DNA of 64,000 nucleotides from Gammaproteobacteria bacterium (ex Lamellibrachia satsuma) (GTDB lineage: Bacteria; Pseudomonadota; Gammaproteobacteria; Chromatiales; Chromatiaceae), in contig CP053680.1 in assembly GCA_019623805.1 (NCBI GenBank), positions 1,714,001-1,778,000 on the forward strand. Reading direction: 5' to 3'. The position numbers and the translations under genes are program-made. Shown here piece by piece: positions 18,087-26,795 of the stretch. Under the pieces are notes generated by a model. The model was given only the letters and a program-made list of their open reading frames with translations. It was not told the origin of the DNA and did no database searches. Each line of letters starts with the position of its first letter. Within the stretch, counting starts at the first letter, position 1.

Positions 18087-18821
18087 ATGTTAGATCAAAC
18101 CATTACACAGTTACGACAACTCAAGCTCAGTGGCATGGCCAACGCACTGGTAACTCAGCAGGAGCAGCCTGGCACTTACGAGGGCCTGTCCTTCGAGGAG
18201 CGCCTGCAAATACTGGCAGATAATGAACTCAATGACCGGGAGCATCGCAAGCAACAGCGTTTATTAAAAGCGGCCAAGCTCAAAATAGCAGCCAACCCTC
18301 AAGACGTTGATTACCAGCATCCCAGAGGGCTGAAGAAATCCCTGGTGGCCAGTCTACTGCAATGTGACTGGATCAATAAAAACCAAAATCTGCTGCTGAC
18401 CGGTCCTTGTGGCAGCGGAAAGACTTACATTGCCTGTGCGCTGGCTTATGCTGCCTGCATGAAAGGTTACCGGGTCAAATACTATCGACTATCCCGGTTG
18501 CTGCTGGAACTCGCACAAACAAAAGCCGATGGCAGTTACAGCAAAGCACTGCAAACACTGGCCAGGCTCGACTTGCTCATCCTTGATGACTGGGGACTGG
18601 AGCCGCTCAACGCTGCACAGCGAAATGATCTCATGGAAATAATGGATGACCGAAATGGCAGCACATCAACGGCCATCCTCAGCCAGTTGCCAACGAATCA
18701 ATGGTATCAGTCCATCGGTGATAATACGTTGGCTGATGCCATTCTGGATCGGCTCATGCATAACGCCCACCGGATCACGCTGAAAGGCGAATCTTTACGG
18801 AAGCGGCAAGCCATAACTTGA
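18087..18821 (+). CDS. istB: IS21-family helper ATPase IstB
   Basis: AAA+ ATPase of 244 residues that assists IstA in target selection. Walker A is GPCGSGKTYIACAL (about 109-122) and Walker B is LDLLILDDWGLEPL (about 163-176). The N-terminal helical part (LDQTITQLRQLKLSGMANAL) is standard for IstB. An AAGGAAA ribosome site precedes the ATG. No disruption is seen. Confidence 0.95.
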   Translation: MLDQTITQLRQLKLSGMANALVTQQEQPGTYEGLSFEERLQILADNELNDREHRKQQRLLKAAKLKIAANPQDVDYQHPRGLKKSLVASLLQCDWINKNQNLLLTGPCGSGKTYIACALAYAACMKGYRVKYYRLSRLLLELAQTKADGSYSKALQTLARLDLLILDDWGLEPLNAAQRNDLMEIMDDRNGSTSTAILSQLPTNQWYQSIGDNTLADAILDRLMHNAHRITLKGESLRKRQAIT

Positions 18822-18896
18822 CTGATCGTGAACACTTGAAGTAAAAATACACCGAGCCCTATGTGTGGTTAGGTTGGGTGTTCACGATCACCAGAA

Positions 18897-19694
18897 TCAG
18901 CGTTCACGTTCGCCAGAATACGCAGCATGTGGGATCCGGCAGACGGGAATGGGCTCCATCTTGTGTCTATTGCTGCTGTTGAGCTTCCGAAAAATGGTCA
19001 GCACCTTACGCTCCCGCTCAGAAAGTGCGTTTTCATCCCCGCTAAACTGCATAGCCCACTCAAGTTTAGGATAACTTGCACCGATCTGATCCTCGTCTGT
19101 CCGGTCATCGTGCCACAAACCATCGGTTGGCGGTGCCTCGAGAATTTTGTCATTTACACCAAGCTCTCGACCCAGCGCATAAACCTCGGTCTTGGTAAGA
19201 TCAGCAATTGGGCTCAAATCGACACCACCATCACCATATTTGGTAAAAAAACCGACTCCAAAGTCTTCAACCTTGTTCCCAGTACCAAGCACGAGGAGGT
19301 GTTTGTAAGCTGCAAAATAGTAGAGCGTCGTCATACGCAGGCGAGCGCGGGCATTCACCAAAGCCATATCACGCAATGCCTCATCCTCCACGGGAGGTAG
19401 CACATGGATTAGCCCATCAAAGACATTTGTCAACGGCACCTCAATAGAGGTGATATTAGAGAAATTGGTTTGTAAAAACTCAATGTGACGCTGTGCGCGA
19501 TCCACCAGGTTAGCACTCTGATGGATAGGCATCTCGACGCAAATAAGCTGACGTCCAGTCCTTGCGCCAAGTACTGAAGTAACGGCGGAATCAATTCCGC
19601 CTGAAACACCGATAACAAAGCCCTGTGTACCTGAATTCTCCACATAAGTGTCGAGCCAGTTAGTAATATGCTCAATGACTTTAACAACCTGCAT
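18897..19694 (-). CDS. nadE: NH3-dependent NAD+ synthetase, C-terminus replaced by IS21
   Basis: Last step of NAD synthesis: amidates deamido-NAD using ammonia and ATP. The ATP-pyrophosphatase loop is GVSGGIDSAVTSVLG (about 29-43); other family motifs are LVLGTGNKVEDFGVGFFTKYGDGGVD and PPTDGLW. No glutaminase domain is present, so free ammonia is the donor. The gene reaches ...PIPVCRIPHA and then reads into the IS21 end, giving AYSGERER and a stop at 18897. Across the IS, at 16308-16330, the original ending LREE plus TGA is found. Only the last four residues were exchanged for about eight IS-encoded ones, so the enzyme is probably still active. A GAGG ribosome site precedes ATG 19692-19694. 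Confidence 0.93.
   Translation of the reverse strand: MQVVKVIEHITNWLDTYVENSGTQGFVIGVSGGIDSAVTSVLGARTGRQLICVEMPIHQSANLVDRAQRHIEFLQTNFSNITSIEVPLTNVFDGLIHVLPPVEDEALRDMALVNARARLRMTTLYYFAAYKHLLVLGTGNKVEDFGVGFFTKYGDGGVDLSPIADLTKTEVYALGRELGVNDKILEAPPTDGLWHDDRTDEDQIGASYPKLEWAMQFSGDENALSERERKVLTIFRKLNSSNRHKMEPIPVCRIPHAAYSGERER
18925..18931. repeat. IS21 target-site duplication, right copy
   Basis: GCATGTG directly after the IS21 right end, inside the nadE frame (codons for Pro-His-Ala on the minus strand). Identical to 16324-16330. Confidence 0.88.
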
Positions 19695-20007
19695 ATTCCC
19701 ATCCTCAGGTGTTCAAATGAAAAGTCCTACTATCCCCAAGCCTTGCTGTTAGACAAGATATATCTTCACGTTAAGAAAATATCATGACTCGATATCCATT
19801 AGTGACTAGTAGATTGATTTTAGATAGTGAGGCTCAATTGTAAGATCAAGCAACTACTAACAAGTGATATTATTGAACCAGCAATAGATTCGTTCGAAAA
19901 ATGACCGATGCGACTCCAAATCGCACCCTATATGGTTCTAACTGCTTGGTTTACGTGGATATACACACATTGACCATTTTTAAGCAATTGATATTACAGA
20001 TAAAAGC
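19695..20007. other. Divergent intergenic region nadE/rsmA
   Basis: These 313 bases separate the divergent nadE and rsmA starts. They hold no gene. The first 200 bases are AT-rich and contain no motif I can defend; the rest is the intact rsmA upstream region. Confidence 0.6.
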
Positions 20008-20053
20008 ATGGGTAACCCCTTGATTCACCGCCCAAGGAAAAGGTTTGGCCAGA
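19905..20053 (+). repeat. rsmA 5'-region repeat, copy C (intact, in front of rsmA)
   Basis: Reference copy of the thrice-occurring stretch: CCGATGCGAC, CGCACCCTATATGGTTCTAA, GTGGATATA, then the rsmA start GCATGGGTAACCCCTTGATT and the first codons up to about residue 16. Copies A (7549) and B (15555) are decayed versions. The upstream part probably contains the rsmA promoter because it precedes the only intact gene; the element boxes cannot be placed with confidence. Confidence 0.75.
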
Positions 20054-20808
20054 ATTTCCTTCACGACACTTCTGTCATCCATAGAATCGTTCACGCGATT
20101 GATCCCCAAATAGGCGACAATCTGGTTGAGATCGGCCCCGGACAGGGTGCAATAACGCTTGAACTTCTGCCGATCATTCGAAAAATGCAGGTGGTGGAGC
20201 TGGACCGGGATCTGATCGAGCCGCTGGCACGTCGTTGCGGCCCGCTTGGTCAAATCAGGATCCACAACGCAGATGCACTGAAGTTTGATTTTGGGACGCT
20301 GGCCCAACCCGATCGCCCGCTACGGGTAGTCGGCAACCTGCCCTACAACATCTCAACCCCAATTCTTTTTCATCTATTGCAATATGCCGACAACATCAAA
20401 GACATGCACTTCATGCTGCAGAAAGAGGTGGTGGAGCGCATGGCCGCCGGACCCGGCTCAAAAATCTACGGCAGACTGTCGATCATGCTGCAGGCGAAAT
20501 GCGAGGTCACCCGGCTGTTCCACATCGGACCTGGCGCCTTCAATCCGCCGCCAAAGGTCGACTCTGCTTTTGTACGCCTGATCCCTCATATTAAACCTCC
20601 GGTGCAAATCGATGATGAAACTCTGTTTGCACAACTTGTGACCCAGGCCTTCTCCCAGCGACGCAAGACCCTGCGCAACAGTCTCTCAAAAATCGTTACG
20701 CCGGAGATAATACAGAGCGCAGGCATCGATCCCGCCATCCGCCCCGAACAGTTGCCGCTGGCGGCCTTTGCGGAACTGACAAACCTGGCTTGCAAAGCCC
20801 TGGACTAA
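20008..20808 (+). CDS. rsmA: 16S rRNA dimethyladenosine transferase RsmA (KsgA)
   Basis: Dimethylates two adjacent adenosines in the 3' hairpin of 16S rRNA with SAM. 266 residues, the usual length. It opens with RKRFGQNFLHD, has SAM motif I LVEIGPGQGAITLEL (about 39-53), and the catalytic NLPYNIS (about 111-117). The C-terminal helical domain contains FSQRRKTLRNSL. The usual pdxA and apaG neighbours are absent, consistent with rearrangement upstream. Lon follows 57 bases downstream in the same direction. The start ATG is fixed by the conserved N-terminus; the ribosome site is poor. Confidence 0.97.
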   Translation: MGNPLIHRPRKRFGQNFLHDTSVIHRIVHAIDPQIGDNLVEIGPGQGAITLELLPIIRKMQVVELDRDLIEPLARRCGPLGQIRIHNADALKFDFGTLAQPDRPLRVVGNLPYNISTPILFHLLQYADNIKDMHFMLQKEVVERMAAGPGSKIYGRLSIMLQAKCEVTRLFHIGPGAFNPPPKVDSAFVRLIPHIKPPVQIDDETLFAQLVTQAFSQRRKTLRNSLSKIVTPEIIQSAGIDPAIRPEQLPLAAFAELTNLACKALD

Positions 20809-20865
20809 TCCCTATATATTGATACTCCAGGAACGTATCAATGCAGAAAAAATAAATTAAGGCGA

Positions 20866-23256
20866 ATGGACATGAGTGAGGAAGGAAAGCATCCGGATAA
20901 GGACGAAGCTACAAGTGAAAACCCTCTGACCCGCTCAAACGAGGTCATGCCCAGTGTCATTCATCTGCTGCCTGTCACCGCCCGTCCTTTCTTTCCCGGC
21001 CAAGTCGTTCCCCTGCTGATGGAGTCGCAGAGCTGGATCAGCACTATGGAAGCGGTGGGTGATACCGAACAGAAGATGCTTGGTGTCGTGCTCACCCACT
21101 CCAAGTCAGCAGAAACCGCTCTACCCAACGAATTCATGAAAATCGGCACTGTCTGCCGGGTACACCGTGTCCAGCAGTCGGATGACCGCCTGCAAGTCCT
21201 TGTGGAGTGTCTGCAACGGTTCCGCATCGTGCGAATGATCGGTGACACGCCGCCATTCACCGCCCAAATCGAATATCTGCCCGAACCCAGCCGCAAGCAG
21301 GCCGATGAGATCAAGGCCTATGCCATTGCGGTGATCAACACCATCAAAGAGCTATTGCCGCTCAATCCTCTCTATGCGGAAGAGCTGCGCATGTTTCTCG
21401 ACCGGTTTGGACCAGAGGATCCCTCGCACTTGACCGATTTTGCCGCCAGCCTGACCACCTCCGACAAAGTTCAGTTGCAGGCCGTGCTTGAAACCCTCAA
21501 CCTTCTGCCGCGCATGGAGAAGGTGCTGGAACTGCTGCATAAGGAGTTGGAACTGGCCAAGGCACAGGCATCGATCCGCAAAAGTGTCGAAGAGAAGATG
21601 GATGGCCAGCAGCGTGAGTTTTTTCTGCGAGAACAGCTGAAGGCGATACAGCAGGAACTCGGCATCGAAAAAGATGACCGTACCGCCGAACTGGAGAGAT
21701 TCCACGAGCGCCTCAACGGACTGACCCTGACCGAACAGGCACAGAACCGCATCGACGAGGAGATGGAGAAACTCGCCATGCTGGAAACCGGCTCTCCGGA
21801 GTATTCCGTCACCCGCAACTATCTCGATTGGATCACCCTGCTGCCCTGGGGTGTCGATTCAGAAGACAAGCTCGATCTCGAATTTGCCCGCAAGGCCCTG
21901 GATAAAGACCACTATGGGCTGGATGACGTCAAAGAGCGCATCCTCGAATTCCTTGCCGTCGGCATTATGAAAGGGCAGATTGCCGGTTCCATCATTCTGC
22001 TGGTGGGCCCGCCCGGCGTGGGCAAAACCTCCATCGGACACTCCATAGCAGAGGCACTGGGGCGAGAGTTTTTCCGCTTCTCCGTCGGCGGCATCCGTGA
22101 CGAGGCGGAGATCAAGGGGCATCGCCGCACCTACATCGGCGCCATGCCGGGTAAATTCATCCAGACAATGAAAGAAGTAGGCACTGAGAACCCGGTGATC
22201 ATGCTCGATGAGATCGACAAGATCGGCGCCTCTTACCACGGCGATCCCGCATCCGCGCTGCTGGAGGTACTCGACCCGGAGCAGAACAGAGACTTTCTTG
22301 ACCACTATCTCGACCTGCGGTTCGACCTCTCCAAGGTGCTTTTCATATGTACCGCCAATCAGTTGGATACGATTCCCGCGCCACTGCTCGACCGTATGGA
22401 GATGATCCATCTTTCCGGATATATCGCCAGTGAGAAACTACAGATTGCACGTAAGTACTTACTTCCTCGCCAGCTCAATAAAGCAGGACTTAAACGCCGC
22501 GACATAAAACTCAACAGCCCCAGTCTTCGTGCCATTATCGAAGGATATGCACGGGATCCAGGCGTGCGCCGACTGGAGAAACAGATCGGCAAGATCGTGC
22601 GCAAATCTGTGGTCAAGATCCTTGGCGGAGAAGAAACCCCCATCGATGTGCCACCCGAGGTTTTGAACGATTATCTCGGTGGTCCGGTTTTCCGTGATGA
22701 ACGCAATATGAGCGGACCTGGCCTGGTAACCGGACTGGCTTGGACCGCCATGGGTGGCGCCACCCTTAATATTGAAGCTGTGCGTACCCACACCTTCAAT
22801 CGAGGCTTTAAGCTGACCGGCCAGTTAGGCGATGTCATGCAGGAGTCAGCTGAGATCGCCTACGGTTATATCCTCAGTCACGCAGAGGCCTTCGGCGCCG
22901 ATCTCGGTTTTTTTAAAAGAGCCTTCATCCATCTGCATGTGCCGGCTGGCGCCACGCCTAAAGACGGCCCCTCCGCCGGCATCACCATGGCATCCGCCCT
23001 GCTCTCTCTGGCCCTCGACAAACCAGTGCGGCATCTCGCCATGACCGGAGAACTCACCCTTACCGGCCAGGTCTTCCCCATTGGCGGCATCCGGGAAAAG
23101 CTGATCGCTGCCCGGCGGGCCGGCATCCGCGAGCTTATTCTGCCGGATGATAACCGCAGCGACTATGAAGAGGTGCCCGACCATATCCGCAAAGGGCTAA
23201 AAGTCCATTTTGTCTGCAGCTTCAAGGACGTGTTGCCGCTGCTGTTTGGTAGCTAG
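20866..23256 (+). CDS. lon: ATP-dependent Lon protease
   Basis: Cytoplasmic AAA+ protease for damaged and regulatory proteins. 796 residues: an N-terminal substrate domain (about 30-220, [20 protein letters not shown]), coiled-coil (about 225-310), AAA+ module with Walker A LLVGPPGVGKTSIG (about 378-391) and Walker B VIMLDEIDKIG, and C-terminal protease domain with catalytic Ser703 in KDGPSAGITMAS and Lys745 in GGIREKLIAARRAG. All catalytic residues are present. ATG 20872 (third codon) has better spacing from the AAGGCGA ribosome site than ATG 20866. It is not beside clpX, the usual site for the main Lon, so a paralogue elsewhere is possible. Confidence 0.96.
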   Translation: MDMSEEGKHPDKDEATSENPLTRSNEVMPSVIHLLPVTARPFFPGQVVPLLMESQSWISTMEAVGDTEQKMLGVVLTHSKSAETALPNEFMKIGTVCRVHRVQQSDDRLQVLVECLQRFRIVRMIGDTPPFTAQIEYLPEPSRKQADEIKAYAIAVINTIKELLPLNPLYAEELRMFLDRFGPEDPSHLTDFAASLTTSDKVQLQAVLETLNLLPRMEKVLELLHKELELAKAQASIRKSVEEKMDGQQREFFLREQLKAIQQELGIEKDDRTAELERFHERLNGLTLTEQAQNRIDEEMEKLAMLETGSPEYSVTRNYLDWITLLPWGVDSEDKLDLEFARKALDKDHYGLDDVKERILEFLAVGIMKGQIAGSIILLVGPPGVGKTSIGHSIAEALGREFFRFSVGGIRDEAEIKGHRRTYIGAMPGKFIQTMKEVGTENPVIMLDEIDKIGASYHGDPASALLEVLDPEQNRDFLDHYLDLRFDLSKVLFICTANQLDTIPAPLLDRMEMIHLSGYIASEKLQIARKYLLPRQLNKAGLKRRDIKLNSPSLRAIIEGYARDPGVRRLEKQIGKIVRKSVVKILGGEETPIDVPPEVLNDYLGGPVFRDERNMSGPGLVTGLAWTAMGGATLNIEAVRTHTFNRGFKLTGQLGDVMQESAEIAYGYILSHAEAFGADLGFFKRAFIHLHVPAGATPKDGPSAGITMASALLSLALDKPVRHLAMTGELTLTGQVFPIGGIREKLIAARRAGIRELILPDDNRSDYEEVPDHIRKGLKVHFVCSFKDVLPLLFGS

Positions 23257-23280
23257 TGCTCTATCAGGTTGATAGGGCAC
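23256..23280 (+). terminator. Hairpin at the lon stop codon
   Basis: GTGCTCTATCA-GGT-TGATAGGGCAC forms an 11-pair stem (one G-U) with a 3-base loop, beginning in the last base of the lon stop codon. No T-run follows, so it may be an mRNA-stabilising end or a Rho-linked stop rather than a classical terminator. Confidence 0.45.
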
Positions 23281-23290
23281 TAGGTGTAAG

Positions 23291-23383
23291 GTGTAGGCTG
23301 GTTCAAGCGCAGCGGAACCGGCAACCGCATCCGCTCTGTCAATTCAATAGCGCCCGATCCGCTGCGCTTGATCGTGCCTACAC
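23291..23383. repeat. Palindromic intergenic repeat, copy 1 (93 bases)
   Basis: Begins GTGTAGGCTGGTTCAAGCGC and ends GCGCTTGATCGTGCCTACAC, an imperfect inverted repeat with AGCGGAACCGGCAAC and CGATCCGCTGCGCTTG in the arms. A shorter copy of the same design follows uvrA (31841-31906). Such bulky hairpins between genes resemble REP/BIME-type elements. Confidence 0.75.
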
Positions 23384-23500
23384 GCTTCTCAGCTGAACAC
23401 CCACACATATCAGAAACCCCATTAATGGCAGCTTGATAATCGTCAATGCCAACCTATAGTGCGCCATTTATGCTTCGGCTTTTGAAAATCGACAGGCATC

Positions 23501-24700
23501 ATGGCAGTTATTCAACTCGGCGAACGCCCGCCAACACCAGACAACAGCAACAGTCTCGTCCCATTTGCACTCGGATTCCGGCCATTTTTTATCCTCGCCG
23601 GTCTTGGCGCCGTGCTCATCCTTGGCTCTTGGCTCGGAATCTGGACAGGCCACATTCCGGCCCCCGGCTACTATGGGATGATCAGCTGGCACAGTCATGA
23701 AATGCTGTTCGGCTATACCAGTGCAGTGATCGCAGGTTTCCTGCTGACCGCTGTACGCAACTGGACCGGCATCGACACGCTAATCGGCAAACCCCTTGCC
23801 ATACTCGCTCTTGTCTGGCTTGCTGGACGGCTGGCGCCCTTCATCCCCATTCTGCCCAATCCCGTGATTGCGATTAGTGATCTCGTGTTTCTGCCGCTCT
23901 TTGCCGTGGCGCTCTACGGCCCCTTGATGCGGGCACAAAACAAGATCAACCGTGTTTTTCTGCCAATGATCGGCGTCATGACTCTGGCTAATCTGTTGGT
24001 ACACGCCCAGTCACTTCATCTCTTTGAGACAGCAACCCAGGGCAATGACCTGATGCTTAACACGGTGCTGTTGCTGTTGATTCTAGTCAGCGGACGGGTG
24101 CTCCCCTTCTTCACAGAGAAGGCCGTAACCGGCTCTCAACCCCGATTTAATCGCAACCGGGAGCGCCTGGCGTTTGGCGCAATCATCCTCTGGACACTTG
24201 CCGAGCTGCTTTTCCCCAATCCCTGGCTGCTCGGTATCCTGGCGCTCACCGTCGCCTTTTCACAGCTCTGGCGCCTTATCGATTGGTACCACCCCGGCAT
24301 CTGGCAGGTACCGATTCTCTGGGTGCTGTTTACCGGCCTTGCCTGGTTTGCCCTGGGCTTCCTGTTGAATTCGCTGGCCAGCCTGGAACTGTTCCCGGCG
24401 AACCTTGCCACTCATGCACTCACCACCGGTGCTGTCGGGATATTGACCCTTGGCATGATGTCCAGGGTAGCGTTGGGACACACGGGGCGTTCATTGCAGC
24501 CACCCAGACTGGTGGAACTCAGTTTCATTGCAATCAACCTTGCGGTTGTGCTGCGTGTTTTCGCTCCCTATGTTGCTCCGAACCAATACGGCCTCTGGAT
24601 ACAGCTCTCAGGGGGGCTGTGGGTGCTCTGCTTCCTGCTCTTCATCCTCTTCTATCTGCCGGTACTTTTGAGGCCTCGTATAGATGGTCGTCCGGGCTAG
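23501..24700 (+). CDS. nnrS: NnrS-family haem/copper membrane protein
   Basis: Polytopic inner-membrane protein of 399 residues with about 11-12 hydrophobic helices. The first part (PFALGFRPFFILAGLGAVL) and HSHEMLFGYTSAVIAGFLLTA are strong NnrS signatures; LVSGRVLPFFTEKA and LATHALTTGAVGILTLGMM with conserved His residues are further ones. The family binds haem and copper and helps cells withstand nitric oxide during denitrification; the exact reaction is not settled. It is a single gene here, with no nir or nor genes in the window. Start chosen at ATG 23501 after AGGCATC. Confidence 0.93.
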   Translation: MAVIQLGERPPTPDNSNSLVPFALGFRPFFILAGLGAVLILGSWLGIWTGHIPAPGYYGMISWHSHEMLFGYTSAVIAGFLLTAVRNWTGIDTLIGKPLAILALVWLAGRLAPFIPILPNPVIAISDLVFLPLFAVALYGPLMRAQNKINRVFLPMIGVMTLANLLVHAQSLHLFETATQGNDLMLNTVLLLLILVSGRVLPFFTEKAVTGSQPRFNRNRERLAFGAIILWTLAELLFPNPWLLGILALTVAFSQLWRLIDWYHPGIWQVPILWVLFTGLAWFALGFLLNSLASLELFPANLATHALTTGAVGILTLGMMSRVALGHTGRSLQPPRLVELSFIAINLAVVLRVFAPYVAPNQYGLWIQLSGGLWVLCFLLFILFYLPVLLRPRIDGRPG

Positions 24701-24758
24701 CCGATAAAGATTATAGTTAAATACTATGCAGTCACACATTCGATAGAATTATTTACTG

Positions 24759-24787
24759 TTGACTATTTAATAAATTACTAATATTCT
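24759..24787 (+). promoter_or_regulatory. Sigma-70 promoter for the sulfur globule gene
   Basis: TTGACT (24759-24764), a 17-base spacer, and TATTCT (24782-24787) in an AT-rich stretch about 70 bases before the start codon. This fits strong constitutive or growth-linked expression of an abundant structural protein. Confidence 0.65.
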
Positions 24788-24855
24788 TTTGTACCAGAAG
24801 GCAGCAGCACCGCTTTCAAAAGGTTTTCAAACAAACATCCATGAGGATTACAAAA

Positions 24856-25179
24856 ATGTCTAAGATTGTTAAAGCCGCAGCAGCTGCTGCTCTGATCGTT
24901 GCTTCCGCTTCTGCTTCTGCCTGGTGGGGCGGTCCTTGGGGTAACCGTGGTTGGGACAACAATGGTTTCGGTGACGGCTGGGGCGACGGTTCTGGTGACT
25001 TCAGCTTCGGTATGAGCGGAAGTGCTCGTGGTTCTGGCTATGGCCGCGGCTACAACCGTTACAATGACTACTACGGTTACGGCGCTCCTTACGGTTACGG
25101 CGCTCCTTACGGCTACGCTCCTTACGGCGCACCTGTTGCACCTGCTGCTCCTGTAGCACCTGCCGCTCCTGCCAAGTAA
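24856..25179 (+). CDS. Sulfur globule family protein
   Basis: Small exported structural protein, 107 residues from ATG 24856. I prefer this start because GAGGATT (24843-24849) lies at ribosome-site distance; ATG 24841 would add five residues and overlap that site. A signal peptide ([20 protein letters not shown]) is followed by a Trp/Gly-rich part ([11 protein letters not shown]), a Gly/Tyr/Asn part, and tandem YGYGAP units ending in (A/V)APAAP repeats. This composition matches SgpA/SgpB-type envelope proteins of sulfur globules in purple and symbiotic sulfur bacteria. It indicates storage of elemental sulfur in the periplasm during sulfide or thiosulfate oxidation. Confidence 0.85.
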   Translation: MSKIVKAAAAAALIVASASASAWWGGPWGNRGWDNNGFGDGWGDGSGDFSFGMSGSARGSGYGRGYNRYNDYYGYGAPYGYGAPYGYAPYGAPVAPAAPVAPAAPAK

Positions 25180-25231
25180 TCACCTTTGGTGATCGCTGAC
25201 AGTTAGCGAAGGCACATCACATGTGCCAATC

Positions 25232-25262
25232 CACACAGGCGGACATTTTGTCCGCCTGTGTG
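25232..25262 (+). terminator. Strong hairpin downstream of sulfur globule gene
   Basis: CACACAGGCGGACA-TTT-TGTCCGCCTGTGTG is a perfect 14-pair stem. Two smaller hairpins precede it (ATCACCTTTGGTGAT at the stop codon, and GGCACATCACATGTGCC at 25211-25227). The T-run afterwards is short (TTT), so termination may be partly Rho-linked. The triple hairpin could also stabilise an abundant mRNA. Confidence 0.65.
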
Positions 25263-25951
25263 CGTTTAGGGCCTCTATTTTCCACCACCCTGCAATAAAT
25301 CCAAACCGACATCTTCTTCAAGCCAGATTCCAGGAATCCATAGTAAATGCTGGCCAGCTGATTGCCATACGCCTGCAATCCTTCCCCATAATCACCCATC
25401 GAATCGTCAAACAGCCGTAATTGACCCTCCTTTTTCAACCAGTACGTTATTTTTCAGCGTCAGCTGGAAATTGCACACCAAAGCCCCCACCTACATGATC
25501 CAGCCAATTCCCGGAAGGATCTTCCGGCCAATGAACTTTTTAGTCACCAGATAAGGTGCCCATACAGGTACACCGAAGCGAAGGAGGGTACGTTGTTACT
25601 GTATGAGATTGCAGCCAAGGCTCTTGCATAGATCCTAGCTTTTTGGCGGAAGTTAATAATAACGGCATCACTACGCTGAAAACTGCGGGGCGATGCGAGC
25701 GAGTCTTGAAGCAATAATCTCCGATATAATGTCGGAGTCAGACTTTTGGTTGTAAGCAATCCAATTCAGGGTTGTTAAAAACCACACCTGCAACAGACTG
25801 TGGCATTCACGATAATTGATGATTATTTAAATTGGGGTACTAGCATGTACGGAACCACCGGCTTAATTTCAAGTCTTTTAGGCGCCTATCAGATGTCAGA
25901 GGTATCCGATAATATTGATTGCAAAACATTTCGGCTCCTTCCCATTTAATC
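25263..25951. other. Long non-coding stretch, possibly decayed
   Basis: There is no intact gene that I can defend in these 690 bases. Frames such as one giving YTEAKEGTLLLYEIAAKALA followed by a stop (about 25560-25630) hint at a worn-out coding region. A short hairpin TCTCCGATATAATGTCGGAG occurs near 25719-25738. A 34-codon frame (25845-25949, MYGTTGLISSLLGAYQMSEV...) after TTGGGGTACTAGC ends just before the start of the following broken gene and could be a leader peptide or its former 5' part. Confidence 0.4.
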
Positions 25952-26771
25952 ATGGCAATGGAAAATTTGGGGTCTATCGCAGACTACAGACAGAAAAGAC
26001 AAGTGAGACCTCCAACTGCGGAAAAATCTGTGGGGCGTTGGATTGGTATCTTCGCGAGTATGAGTTCGCGAGCAACAATATTTTTCTCTACCAGAAAACG
26101 GCAAACACAAAGTTATTGTAGACAATCTGATGCTGCATGCAGATCGCAACGAGGGCCTGTTGCTCAAGTTAGATAAAATTGTAAAAGTTGACTCTCAAGG
26201 TCATCCAATACCGGAAATGTCAAAAAGCACCGCAAAGGTTTTTTCCGCCTCGCCGACTTTGCTCGAATATCTTGAAGATTATGAATGGAAACCGAGCCAC
26301 GGTGAATCGATCGGCGACCGCCTGCATCCCGACCTTTTCTTTTATAAACGGGAAATCAGCCAGCATGGTGAGGGACGGGATCATCTGGAGAAAAACCTTA
26401 TCGACGTCATGCCCTATATTGTTACATCACAATGGCCTGCACTCACGGCTGCACAGGCAAACACCCAGGTGGAGTTTGACCGGGCCTTTCGAACCATCCT
26501 TCAGGAACCCACCTACAATAATAAAAAGATCTTGTTCATATCAGGGCTGAATGTAGATATCTCACCACAGGAAGGACGGGTGTTCCCCCTTACAAAGTTC
26601 ATTCCATGGGCGGCTTACGTCCAGGACGAACATGGAAATCATCAGACATGGGAACAGGCTGAACTCTATGAACAACTACAAGCGCAGCCACCAGAGAACC
26701 CGGATCAGGTTGACCTGGAGACGGCTATCGAAATCATGGAGAAGGCAAAAGAGATACAGTTACCCTTTTAG
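25952..26771 (+). pseudogene. Unknown soluble protein gene with apparent frameshift
   Basis: I do not recognise this family. From ATG 25952 one frame gives MAMENLGSIADYRQKRQ and continues to about 26060 (GRWIGIFASMSSR). The protein-like sequence then continues in another frame as EQQYFSLPENGKHKVIVDNL, running openly through MLHADRNEGLL to 26771. A one-base insertion near 26055-26065 would explain this. The long downstream frame alone (26130-26771, 213 residues) is acidic, soluble, without signal peptide, and ends EIMEKAKEIQLPF. If translation starts at ATG 26130 a shortened protein could still be made. Confidence 0.5.
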
Positions 26772-26795
26772 CAAGCAAAAAGGGGACAGCGCATA

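Larger units (their letters stand above)
16331..18924 (+). mobile_element. IS21-family element inserted in nadE
   Basis: The element runs from TGCATATTCTGGC to GCCAGAATACGCA (TG...CA ends) and has the multiple internal end repeats typical of IS21: several copies of a GATCGTGAACAC plus ATTCTG unit near both ends (16347-16450 and 18825-18920). It is flanked by the 7-base direct repeat GCATGTG (16324-16330 and 18925-18931). Removing the element restores the normal end of nadE, which confirms the boundaries. Length is 2594 bases and both genes are intact. Confidence 0.95.

Noticed and set aside
7549..20053. Possible CRISPR-like array from the three spaced similar segments
   Set aside because: Only three diverged copies kilobases apart; they match the rsmA front, not short identical repeats with spacers.
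25217..25438. 73-codon minus-strand frame beside the sulfur globule gene
   Set aside because: It covers the perfect hairpin at 25232-25262 and has no recognisable family; more likely chance or a relic.
25544..25759. 71-codon minus-strand frame in the decayed stretch
   Set aside because: No ribosome site, no family resemblance, and a decayed frame is also visible on the opposite strand.
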